Source: JAGOSA01 sp043718505 (GTDB lineage: Bacteria; Patescibacteriota; Minisyncoccia; Phycocordibacterales; UBA9973). From it: a stretch of 9,803 bases of DNA. The stretch spans positions 1-9,803 of the forward strand of contig JAYSVN010000049.1 of the NCBI GenBank assembly GCA_043718505.1. Direction: 5' to 3'. Shown here in pieces: positions 1 to 6,157 of this stretch (positions are counted from its first letter, which is position 1; each line of letters starts with the position of its first letter). A program made the translations under genes and the position numbers. The notes below the pieces were generated by a model. That model was not told the DNA's origin. It did not search any database and saw only the letters and a list, made by a program, of their open reading frames with translations.

Positions 1-477
1 CCTGCTTACCTGCGCCTGGCTCGTGAGAAAACACCTGTTATGACAACCGCCGACACACCTTTTGAAATAGGGAAGGCCGGTGTATTTTATCGTCCGGATG
101 GTTTGGCACATGTCGGTATTATTTCAACCGGTGCTCTTACGCATAAAGCTATTATGGCTGCCAAAAAACTAGAAAAAGATGGTATTCGGGCTGTTGTTTT
201 AAATATCCATTCAATTAAGCCGCTTGATGTAGAAGCGATCATTGCGCTCGCCAAAGAAACAAAAGCAATTGTAACAGTTGAGGAGCACCAAATTGCCGGA
301 GGACTCGGCGGCGCTGTTGCGGAAACGCTGGCCGGTTCATTCCCAGTGCCAATAGAATTTATTGGTGTGCACGATCAATTTGGGCAATCCGGAAAGCCCG
401 AAGAATTACTGACGCATTATAAAATGAGTACTGAAGATATTATTGAAGCGGCGAAGAAGGTGATTGGAAGAAAGTAA
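1..477 (+). CDS. tkt: Transketolase, C-terminal part (5' end outside window)
   Basis: The reading frame is open from the first base, so the ATG at 40 is internal and the gene starts upstream of the window. About 158 residues are visible. They begin with a strand typical of the end of the transketolase pyrimidine-binding domain (PAYLRLAREKTPV). The C-terminal transketolase domain follows, with HVGIISTGALTHKA, the segment VLNIHSIKPLD, and the conserved VEEHQIAGGLGGAVAE and FGQSGKPEELL. Transketolase moves two-carbon ketol units between sugar phosphates with thiamine diphosphate in the cytoplasm (non-oxidative pentose phosphate pathway). Whether this is one long protein or the C-terminal subunit of a split enzyme cannot be decided, because the thiamine-binding domain is not in view. 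It ends in TAA, 3 bases from the stop codon of a gene on the other strand. A related E1-beta or DXS-type enzyme is less likely given the motifs. Confidence 0.9.
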   Translation, partial: PAYLRLAREKTPVMTTADTPFEIGKAGVFYRPDGLAHVGIISTGALTHKAIMAAKKLEKDGIRAVVLNIHSIKPLDVEAIIALAKETKAIVTVEEHQIAGGLGGAVAETLAGSFPVPIEFIGVHDQFGQSGKPEELLTHYKMSTEDIIEAAKKVIGRK

Positions 478-480
478 TTA

Positions 481-864
481 CTAAGCAGCTAGTTTTTTTG
501 CTGCCATTGTGAGGAGTACGTCAATATCGTATTCAACTTTTTCTGCTTTATCAATTATTTCTTCTTGCTCATCTTCCAGCTGAACAACTTTAAATCTTAA
601 ATTCTGAAGCTCGCTGACAATTTTTTTAATTTCCTCCTTATCCTCAGAAGTAGCAATTAATTTCCTTAAACTCTCTTTCATGGTAATTATATTTGAATCA
701 ACCTCCTGTATTTTCCGACCCTGATAACTCGCATGATCGTTAAGGAGGATTGATATTGTTTCAGAATTTTCTGTTAGTGCATGTTTGATATCCTCAGAGA
801 GACTTATGGTCTCTGAGACATTTTCACTAACTGCATTATTTTCTTGTCTATTTTCTTTAAACAT
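481..864 (-). CDS. Small coiled-coil protein, unknown function (third of a trio)
   Basis: I do not recognise this family. From the ATG at 864 the product has 127 residues. It has a polar N-terminal third rich in Ser, Glu and Asn, then a long helical stretch with heptad-like spacing (roughly residues 50-115, including SELQNLRFKVVQLEDEQEE), and ends in AAKKLAA. There is no signal peptide or membrane segment. A longer form could start at a TTG at 888 and overlap the upstream gene by 23 bases. I prefer the ATG because it lies one base after the TAA of the upstream gene, an arrangement suited to translational coupling. No Shine-Dalgarno sequence precedes either start. The stop is TAG followed in frame by TAA. 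The gene is last in a minus-strand run behind the PfkB kinase and is AT-richer than the metabolic genes. Function may be structural or scaffolding, which is a guess from the coiled coil only. Confidence 0.7.
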   Translation of the reverse strand: MFKENRQENNAVSENVSETISLSEDIKHALTENSETISILLNDHASYQGRKIQEVDSNIITMKESLRKLIATSEDKEEIKKIVSELQNLRFKVVQLEDEQEEIIDKAEKVEYDIDVLLTMAAKKLAA

Positions 865-865
865 A

Positions 866-1564
866 TTAATTTCGGTTTTCTTGCTCAATTATCTGCATTT
901 TCATAGCCTTTAATTGATTCTCAAGAGTATTTCGAACATTAATAATATTCTTGTATATCGCTGCTTCGTTATGATCTAAAGTAGCAGGTGTCAGAGTAAT
1001 ATCCTCAACACCGTATTGCTCCCTGAGTTCAAAATCCACACCATCAATCTCGTGTTGTATTTTTTCAATTTTCTCTTTATGACCCTGTATTATTTCTCTG
1101 ACTCTTGGTTCATCATAATTAATGGAGTCGGCTTTTGCTAGTATTTCCTCCCTAGATTCTTCATGAGTTTCTTTTTCCAGTGAGAGCTGTTTTTCAAGTT
1201 CTTGGATTTGCTGCTGTTTATCATTTGTGGCAAAAAATCTGTTTACTTTTTTATTACTAAGTAATTGAAGACTAGCCTTGACATTATTCAGGTATATTTC
1301 GGCTTCATTGAGACCCTTTTCTATTTCATTAGCGAGTTGAATGTAATTCTCAGCCGTATCACTTAAACTTGTTGGTCCTGCCGGTAGCTCTTCGCCGTAT
1401 AGATTTCTATGAGTATCCCTTTTCTGGACGTCATCCTCTTTCTGCTTTTTAATATCACTTTTGAATTCCTCCTTTTCGTTCGAAATCTTTAAACTATCCT
1501 GATTATCTTCAAGGTACTCCATTTCATCCTCATGTCCCTTTTTAACAAATTTAAATTCTTCCAT
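866..1564 (-). CDS. Coiled-coil protein, unknown function (second of a trio)
   Basis: The product has 232 residues and is not recognised. Residues 1-55 are highly charged and probably disordered. A short Gly/Pro linker around residues 56-65 (YGEELPAGPTSL) leads into helices at about 72-148 and 152-185, with heptad-like patterns such as QQQIQELEKQLSLEKE. A final helix at about 197-230 follows a short non-helical break (GVEDITLTPATLDH). It has no Cys, no signal peptide and no membrane segment, so it is probably cytoplasmic. It starts with ATG 13 bases after the stop of the preceding minus-strand gene, and its TAA is one base from the likely ATG of the next. There is no Shine-Dalgarno sequence. 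The run of three small, acidic, coiled-coil genes suggests proteins that act together, but nothing in the sequence names a function. Divergent or lineage-restricted evolution would fit. Confidence 0.75.
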   Translation of the reverse strand: MEEFKFVKKGHEDEMEYLEDNQDSLKISNEKEEFKSDIKKQKEDDVQKRDTHRNLYGEELPAGPTSLSDTAENYIQLANEIEKGLNEAEIYLNNVKASLQLLSNKKVNRFFATNDKQQQIQELEKQLSLEKETHEESREEILAKADSINYDEPRVREIIQGHKEKIEKIQHEIDGVDFELREQYGVEDITLTPATLDHNEAAIYKNIINVRNTLENQLKAMKMQIIEQENRN

Positions 1565-1577
1565 ATTAGTTAATACA

Positions 1578-1889
1578 TTAGTTTAAATTAAGTGGTAAAT
1601 TTCTTAGGGCCTTATACTTTTCTAAATTTTCCTTTAATTTTCTATTATCTTCAGCACTGTTGTCCAGATTTTTTATAGCCTCCTTAGTCTTATGTATTTG
1701 CTCATCAAGAATTTCCATTAATTTGAGATCTTTGCCAATTGTTGACTCGCTGGGATAATTTTCACTTTCGTGTCGCAGAATGTCCTGCAATAGCTCTTCA
1801 GGAATTGTATCCTGATTCACTGAAAAAGACGATTTTTCTGTCTCCTGTTGGTTAATATCATTATTCTGTTCCGGAGCAGATTCCTTCAT
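1578..1889 (-). CDS. Small coiled-coil protein, unknown function (first of a trio)
   Basis: A 103-residue protein that I cannot assign. Residues 1-30 are polar and low in complexity (Asn, Gln, Glu and Ser rich), typical of disorder. Residues 31-45 form an acidic amphipathic stretch (EELLQDILRHESE). Residues 52-95 look like a coiled coil (LKLMEILDEQIHKTKEAIKN, then KLKENLEKYKAL). There is no signal peptide, membrane segment or Cys. The ATG at 1889 lies 19 bases beyond the stop of the PfkB kinase gene, so it may be cotranscribed with it. A TATAAA hexamer 7 bases upstream of the ATG could also start an almost leaderless transcript for the trio alone. Its sequence does not overlap or continue into the next gene, so this is not an obvious frameshifted fragment of a larger gene. 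Confidence 0.65.
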   Translation of the reverse strand: MKESAPEQNNDINQQETEKSSFSVNQDTIPEELLQDILRHESENYPSESTIGKDLKLMEILDEQIHKTKEAIKNLDNSAEDNRKLKENLEKYKALRNLPLNLN

Positions 1890-1896
1890 AATCTAA

Positions 1897-1902
1897 TTTA
1901 TA
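1897..1902 (-). promoter_or_regulatory. Possible -10 box for the coiled-coil trio
   Basis: On the minus strand TATAAA is followed by 7 bases and then the ATG at 1889. Normal spacing would start the transcript one base before the ATG. No good -35 is visible, and the region is AT-rich, so chance is a real alternative. The kinase promoter may serve the trio instead. Confidence 0.3.
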
Positions 1903-1908
1903 AAAACT

Positions 1909-2904
1909 TTAGATTTTCTTAAGCTTAAAATCAGCTGGCGCTTTGGTTAAATATGCCAATAGTTGTGTCTGATTAAGGAGGCCGCGCTGCGCGCCAACTG
2001 CCTGTACTACCGACATGGCATTGATTGGTGCCCAGGTGAGGGCATCTTCGATTGTTTTCCCCATAGCAAGCACAGATACAATTGTTGAGCAGAAAGCATC
2101 GCCGGCACCGGTTCGTTCAAAAGGTGTGTGTGGGTAAATTGGCATAAAGTACATATCGCCGTGATGATAGCAGTATGCACCGTTAAAGCCGTCGGTTATA
2201 ACAACGATCTTTGGACCGAGTTCAACGAGCTTCTTCATTAATTCTTTAATATCTGTTGATTCAATTTTGAGAATTCTTTCAGCTTCTTCCTTATTAAGAC
2301 ATAGAAAATCTGAGCGCTCATACACTGCACGCAAGCCATCAATACCCAATTTCATTTGGAATGTGCCTGGTTGGAAAGCTAATTTAACCTCAGGATGAAG
2401 ATGCAGGTAATCTATAATTTCAGTATGAAAATCCTTAGCTGATTCGCCGAGTGAAGAAAGATAAATCCATTTCGGAGACAATTTGAGTTCAGGAATTTTG
2501 TAGGTAAACGGAGCATGCTTCACCAAAATTGTACGGTCAACATCGTACCAGAGCACGTAATGATAATTTGTCGGATGCTCTTTGGAAATCGTAATGTACC
2601 CAGGTTCTACGCCGTTTTTGGCGAGCTCCTCCAGACAATTTCGGCCATTAGCATCATCACCGACACCGGCAATAAGAGCAGATTTGAGACCAAGTCGAGC
2701 CGCAGAAACAGCAGCATTTGCACTATTGCCAACAGCGCGGACTTCCTCCATTGATTCATACGGCACTTTATCGCCGAAAGAAACACAGAGTTCGCAAGCC
2801 TCGTTGTCGAGTTTGCAATGTACGGCTGCATCCTTAATTCGAATAAAAGCATCAGTCACGATATCACCAATAGCGAGCATATCAATTTGTTGTTCAGGAT
2901 TCAT
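1909..2904 (-). CDS. PfkB-family (ribokinase-like) carbohydrate kinase
   Basis: From the ATG at 2904 the product has 331 residues, a normal length for the family. The family transfers the ATP gamma-phosphate to a sugar or nucleoside hydroxyl in the cytoplasm. Visible marks are the N-terminal strand MLAIGDIVTDAF (residues 9-20), the first PfkB signature AVGNSANAAVSAARLG (57-72) followed by AGVGDDANG, the NKEE form of the NxxE motif at 204-207, and the second signature ERTGAGDAF (263-271). In that signature D269 is the expected catalytic base and GAG forms the anion hole. The substrate cannot be read from sequence. Divergent placement next to fructose-bisphosphate aldolase makes a phosphofructokinase-type role attractive; ribokinase or nucleoside kinase are alternatives. 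A TTG at 2922 would add six residues, but the -10 box then lies inside the coding region, so the ATG is preferred. Confidence 0.9.
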   Translation of the reverse strand: MNPEQQIDMLAIGDIVTDAFIRIKDAAVHCKLDNEACELCVSFGDKVPYESMEEVRAVGNSANAAVSAARLGLKSALIAGVGDDANGRNCLEELAKNGVEPGYITISKEHPTNYHYVLWYDVDRTILVKHAPFTYKIPELKLSPKWIYLSSLGESAKDFHTEIIDYLHLHPEVKLAFQPGTFQMKLGIDGLRAVYERSDFLCLNKEEAERILKIESTDIKELMKKLVELGPKIVVITDGFNGAYCYHHGDMYFMPIYPHTPFERTGAGDAFCSTIVSVLAMGKTIEDALTWAPINAMSVVQAVGAQRGLLNQTQLLAYLTKAPADFKLKKI

Positions 2905-2910
2905 GAAGAA

Positions 2911-2916
2911 ATTATA
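2911..2916 (-). promoter_or_regulatory. -10 box of the PfkB kinase gene (leaderless start predicted)
   Basis: The minus strand reads a perfect TATAAT, followed by 6 bases (TTCTTC) and the ATG at 2904. With the usual spacing from -10 to +1, transcription would begin at the A of the ATG. No -35 match is obvious. It lies back to back with the aldolase promoter in a 35-base divergent gap. Confidence 0.6.
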
Positions 2917-2924
2917 TAACAATA

Positions 2925-2933
2925 TGGTATGAT
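2925..2933 (+). promoter_or_regulatory. Extended -10 promoter of the aldolase operon (leaderless start predicted)
   Basis: TGG directly precedes TATGAT, matching the TGn extended -10 pattern. Six bases (TCTCCT) separate the hexamer from the ATG at 2940, so the expected first transcribed base is the A of the start codon. A -35 is not evident, which is normal for extended -10 promoters. Confidence 0.6.
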
Positions 2934-2939
2934 TCTCCT

Positions 2940-3938
2940 ATGGAAAATACAGTGGATAAAGAATTATTAAAAAACACTGCAGCTTATCTTGTAAACCCGC
3001 CTAGAGGCATTTTGGCTGCCGATGAAAGTGCGAAGACATGTTGTAAGCGTTTTGATGACGTTCATCTCGAATGCACCGATGAATCTCGTCGGGCTTTTCG
3101 CGAAATGATTATTCTAGCGCCAGAATTAGGAGAAATATTATCAGGTATTATTCTCACTGACGAAACTATTCGCCAGACAACTAAAGAAGGCGAACCTTTT
3201 GTCCATGCTCTAATTGAAAGAGGTATTAAGCCTGGCATAAAAGTTGATGAAGGCCTCGCCGGGTACAAAAGTGAAGATGATATTGAATTTGTAACCAAAG
3301 GTATTGATGGTTTGCCACCTCGCATGACTGAATATAAGAATCTGGGTGCCGCTTTTGCCAAATGGCGCGCTGCTTTTTCTGTTACCCATGGTTTGCCGAC
3401 TGCTGATGCACTAGCCGAAAGCGTTAAGCGCATGCGCGAGTATGCAATTATTTGCCAAGCTAATGACATCGTGCCTATTGTTGAGCCTGAAGTATTGATG
3501 GATGGTAAACATACAATAGATGAAATGCAAGAGACACTTCGTACTGTTATTTCAGCACTAATGATTGATCTTAAGGCCTATGATGTCTATTTACCAGGGC
3601 TCATATTGAAAACATCGATGGCTGTTTCCGGTAAAAGCGCCGATCATCGAGCCGACAGAACGGAAGTTGCCGAAAAGACTATTTCTATGCTCAAAGAAAC
3701 TGTACCTAGCGAAATCGGTGGTGTTGTTTTCCTCTCAGGCGGTCAGTCTCACAATGAAGCAAATGCTAACTACGATGCAATTATGCGCCGGGCAAGCGAT
3801 GTACCATTTAAAATGACGTATTCATTTAGCCGCGCCTTCCAAAATGAATCTCTTGCTCACTATGCCAAAAATCCTGAAGACGTGATCGGTGCGCAGAAAA
3901 TTTTAGTAGACAGTATTAAAGATGTGGCGAAGCAATAA
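2940..3938 (+). CDS. Fructose-bisphosphate aldolase, class I
   Basis: The 332-residue product resembles the animal and plant type of class I aldolase, which uses a Schiff-base lysine and no metal. It reversibly splits fructose 1,6-bisphosphate into dihydroxyacetone phosphate and glyceraldehyde 3-phosphate in the cytoplasm. Conserved segments in order are GILAADES (23-30, with D28), GIKVDEG (99-105, with K101), KWRAAFSV (141-148), IVPIVEPEVLMDG (177-189), LILKTSM (221-227), where K224 should be the Schiff-base lysine, FLSGGQSHNEA (264-274) and SFSRAFQ (295-301). The family usually has LLKPNM at the catalytic lysine; here it is LILKTSM, a modest change. The gene leads an operon with the HEAT protein and the FAD dehydrogenase, and is divergent from the PfkB kinase. 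The start is fixed by the extended -10 box six bases upstream. Confidence 0.95.
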   Translation: MENTVDKELLKNTAAYLVNPPRGILAADESAKTCCKRFDDVHLECTDESRRAFREMIILAPELGEILSGIILTDETIRQTTKEGEPFVHALIERGIKPGIKVDEGLAGYKSEDDIEFVTKGIDGLPPRMTEYKNLGAAFAKWRAAFSVTHGLPTADALAESVKRMREYAIICQANDIVPIVEPEVLMDGKHTIDEMQETLRTVISALMIDLKAYDVYLPGLILKTSMAVSGKSADHRADRTEVAEKTISMLKETVPSEIGGVVFLSGGQSHNEANANYDAIMRRASDVPFKMTYSFSRAFQNESLAHYAKNPEDVIGAQKILVDSIKDVAKQ

Positions 3939-4319
3939 ATGAAAAAAGCCTCGTATCATTTAAGTGTAAAAAATGTGGCAAAAAGGAGAGAGGCTCTTCT
4001 TTCTCTGCAAGGCAACAATAGCCCATTAGCTTTCTCTAAAATCTGTCAGGCAATTAAAAAAGATCCTTCCTCTATTATTCGGCACGAGGCTGCTTTTCTA
4101 CTAGCTACTACAAAAAAGAAAAAAGCTATAAAACCGCTCATCGAAGCAATTAAGACTGATAAGTCGGAATTAGTTTTGCACGAGGCAATCGAAGCACTTG
4201 GCGACTTGGGGATATATAATAAGAGTGTTGGGAGCTTGCTGCAAAAATATTCAAAGAATTCTAATCCCTTAGTTTCTGAAAGTGCTGAAATAGCTCTGGA
4301 AATGCTGAAGATGAAGTAA
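3939..4319 (+). CDS. Short HEAT-repeat protein with two His-Glu motifs
   Basis: A 126-residue helical-repeat protein whose ATG directly follows the aldolase TAA with no spacer, so translation is probably coupled. Two clear HEAT-like units are seen: one around RHEAAFLLA (48-56), then KKAIKPLIEAI (61-71), and one around LHEAIEALGDLG (80-91). A weaker third unit is at about 95-125. H49-E50 and H81-E82 are 32 residues apart, close to the His-Glu spacing within one half of deoxyhypusine hydroxylase, though similar residues are also common in plain PBS-lyase-type HEAT repeats. There is no signal peptide or membrane segment. HEAT proteins usually bind other proteins, so a helper role for the aldolase or the FAD enzyme is possible but is only inferred from operon position. 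A basic lysine run at 59-62 is notable. Confidence 0.75.
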   Translation: MKKASYHLSVKNVAKRREALLSLQGNNSPLAFSKICQAIKKDPSSIIRHEAAFLLATTKKKKAIKPLIEAIKTDKSELVLHEAIEALGDLGIYNKSVGSLLQKYSKNSNPLVSESAEIALEMLKMK

Positions 4320-4331
4320 CACATAATAATT

Positions 4332-6086
4332 ATGAAAGATGAAATCAAAAAATTCTTTGAAGGCGATGTGGATGACAGTCCGGAAGTACTGAAAAAGTAT
4401 TCCCGTGATGCCAGTATTTTTGAGGTTATGCCAAAAGTTGTGGTTTTCCCGAGACATGCGCAGGATATTGAGAAACTTGTGCAATGGGCAACTCAGAAAA
4501 AGGGAAACGCAAATGGTGAAAATGGCAGCGAAGAAGATAAAAAGATTTCAATTTCAGTGCGTGCGGCAGGAACATGTATGTCCGGCGGCTCTCTTAATGA
4601 ATCAATAATTATTGATGTCATGAAGTACATGAATCACATCGGTGATATCAGGCCTGTTGCACCATATAATATGCGTCCAAACTTTCAAAAAAGTTCTGAC
4701 GTTGAAATTTCAGCCGAAATTAAAGTTCAGCCCGGTGTTTTTTACCGTGACCTAGAAACAAAACTCAAGGCTGCCAATCTTTTATTACCTTGTTTTACTG
4801 CTTCAAAATCAATCAATGCTCTTGGCGGTATGGTTGGCAACAATTCAGGTGGCGAACTTACCCTTCGATACGGTAAAACTGAAGACTATGTCAAAGAACT
4901 CAAAGTCGTTTTTTTTGATGGTCATGAATATATAGTAAAGCCGCTTACTCGTCGTGAACTCTATACAAAAATGGCTGAAACAACGCGCGAAGGTGAAATA
5001 TACAAGCGGATTTTTGATATTGTTTCAAATAATGAAAAGACAATCGCGGCTGCCAGACCGTACGTTAATAAAAACTCAGCCGGTTATTATCTCTGGAATA
5101 TTTGGCGCAAAAATGAGCGAGGAGAAGAAGTTTTTGATCTGGCACAGGTAATTGTCGGTAGTCAGGGAACTCTGGGTATTGTTACTGAAATTACACTTCG
5201 TCTTATTGAGTTACCTGAAAAGTCCCGCCTTGTTGTTGCTATGTTGCCAACCTTAGCTCGCCTCGGTGAAATTGTTGATACGATTTTGCCTTTTAATCCG
5301 ACATCAATTGAATCATACGACGACAAGACAATGGGTATCGCCGCTAAATACTTTACTGAATTTATTAAGGAGAAGGGTTTTTGGAATACGATTAAGTTTG
5401 GCTTTCGCTTTATGCCTGAATTCTGGATGATTTTGACCGGAGGAATGCCGAAACTTATTATGCTTATCGAGTTTCAGGGTAATGACGAGGCGGAATTAAT
5501 TGCCAAATGCGATAGTGTTATTGCTGGCCTTGCTCCATTTAAACTCAAAACCCGAAAAATTACTGATCCAAGTGAAGGAGAAAAGTATTGGGCCATGCGC
5601 CGTGATTCATTTGCCCTTTTGCGCAAACATTCAGGCACAAAGCACACTGCGCCATTTATTGACGACATTATTGTCCCGCCGCAACATTTGCCGGAATTTT
5701 TGCCTCAGCTCAATAAAATGATTGCCGAATACCCTGAGCTAACCTATACAATTGCTGGTCACGCTGGCAATGGAAACTTCCACATCATTCCACTTATGGA
5801 TTTCAAAAATCCGCGCCTTCTGACTATTGTCCCTGAACTTTCGGATAGGGTATATGACCTTGTTCTCAAATATCAGGGTTCTATCGATGCTGAGCATAAT
5901 GACGGTATCGTTCGCACGCCGTATCTTATTAAACAGTATGGCCCGGAAGTTATTCGTCTATTTGGTGAAGTTAAAAAAGCCTTTGACCCCGAAGTCGTAT
6001 TTAATCCCGGTAAAAAAGTTGATGGTACGCTGGAATATATGAAAAGTCATATTGCTCTTGAACATGAAGTTGCACACAGCTCATAA
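4332..6086 (+). CDS. FAD-binding oxidoreductase (GlcD/D-lactate dehydrogenase-like)
   Basis: The 584-residue product belongs to the FAD-linked oxidase family (GlcD, Dld, D-2-hydroxyacid dehydrogenases). These enzymes oxidise 2-hydroxy acids to 2-oxo acids and pass electrons to a carrier or quinone. The N-terminal FAD domain shows VVFPRHAQDI (37-46), AGTCMSGGS (79-87, in place of the usual GGGTSLSG type), GGMVGNNSGG (165-174) and VGSQGTLGIVTEI (275-287). The C-terminal oxidase domain shows GHAGNGNFHI (476-485), EHNDGIVR (521-528; relatives usually have EHGxG) and the closing FDPEVVFNPGKK (551-562). A Gly/Asn/Glu-rich insert lies at about 57-71. There is no C-terminal iron-sulfur domain or transmembrane segment, although a hydrophobic/aromatic stretch at about 350-375 could contact the membrane. 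The gene starts 12 bases after the HEAT gene without a Shine-Dalgarno sequence and ends in tandem TAATAA. The exact substrate is unknown. Confidence 0.88.
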   Translation: MKDEIKKFFEGDVDDSPEVLKKYSRDASIFEVMPKVVVFPRHAQDIEKLVQWATQKKGNANGENGSEEDKKISISVRAAGTCMSGGSLNESIIIDVMKYMNHIGDIRPVAPYNMRPNFQKSSDVEISAEIKVQPGVFYRDLETKLKAANLLLPCFTASKSINALGGMVGNNSGGELTLRYGKTEDYVKELKVVFFDGHEYIVKPLTRRELYTKMAETTREGEIYKRIFDIVSNNEKTIAAARPYVNKNSAGYYLWNIWRKNERGEEVFDLAQVIVGSQGTLGIVTEITLRLIELPEKSRLVVAMLPTLARLGEIVDTILPFNPTSIESYDDKTMGIAAKYFTEFIKEKGFWNTIKFGFRFMPEFWMILTGGMPKLIMLIEFQGNDEAELIAKCDSVIAGLAPFKLKTRKITDPSEGEKYWAMRRDSFALLRKHSGTKHTAPFIDDIIVPPQHLPEFLPQLNKMIAEYPELTYTIAGHAGNGNFHIIPLMDFKNPRLLTIVPELSDRVYDLVLKYQGSIDAEHNDGIVRTPYLIKQYGPEVIRLFGEVKKAFDPEVVFNPGKKVDGTLEYMKSHIALEHEVAHSS

Positions 6087-6121
6087 TAAAGCGACTTTTG
6101 TCAATATGATGTAAGAAAACC

Positions 6122-6149
6122 TTGTAATATCCGTCAAATTAGGTATACT
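6122..6149 (+). promoter_or_regulatory. Promoter of the bL25-hydrolase operon (near-leaderless)
   Basis: TTGTAA (6122-6127) and TATACT (6144-6149) are separated by 16 bases. Eight bases lie between the -10 and the ATG at 6158, so the predicted leader is only about 2 bases. Confidence 0.55.
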
Positions 6150-6157
6150 AAAAACCT

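Noticed and set aside
484..505. GCAGC and GCTGC hairpin with a run of seven T residues near the convergent stops
   Set aside because: The T run is in the loop, not after the stem, and the stem has only 5 base pairs. It also encodes the Ala/Lys-rich end of the minus-strand protein, so coding need explains it.
481..1889. The coiled-coil trio as fragments of one frameshifted gene
   Set aside because: Each has its own start and stop, with a polar N-terminus followed by helices, and the junctions are clean gaps rather than overlapping continuations.
2904..2922. TTG start at 2922 for the PfkB kinase
   Set aside because: It would put a perfect TATAAT inside the coding region and add six residues before the usual family start; the ATG at 2904 fits better.
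3062..3469. Long open frame on the minus strand inside the aldolase gene
   Set aside because: It lies wholly inside a firmly identified gene, and its translation looks like no protein family. It is a codon-usage shadow.
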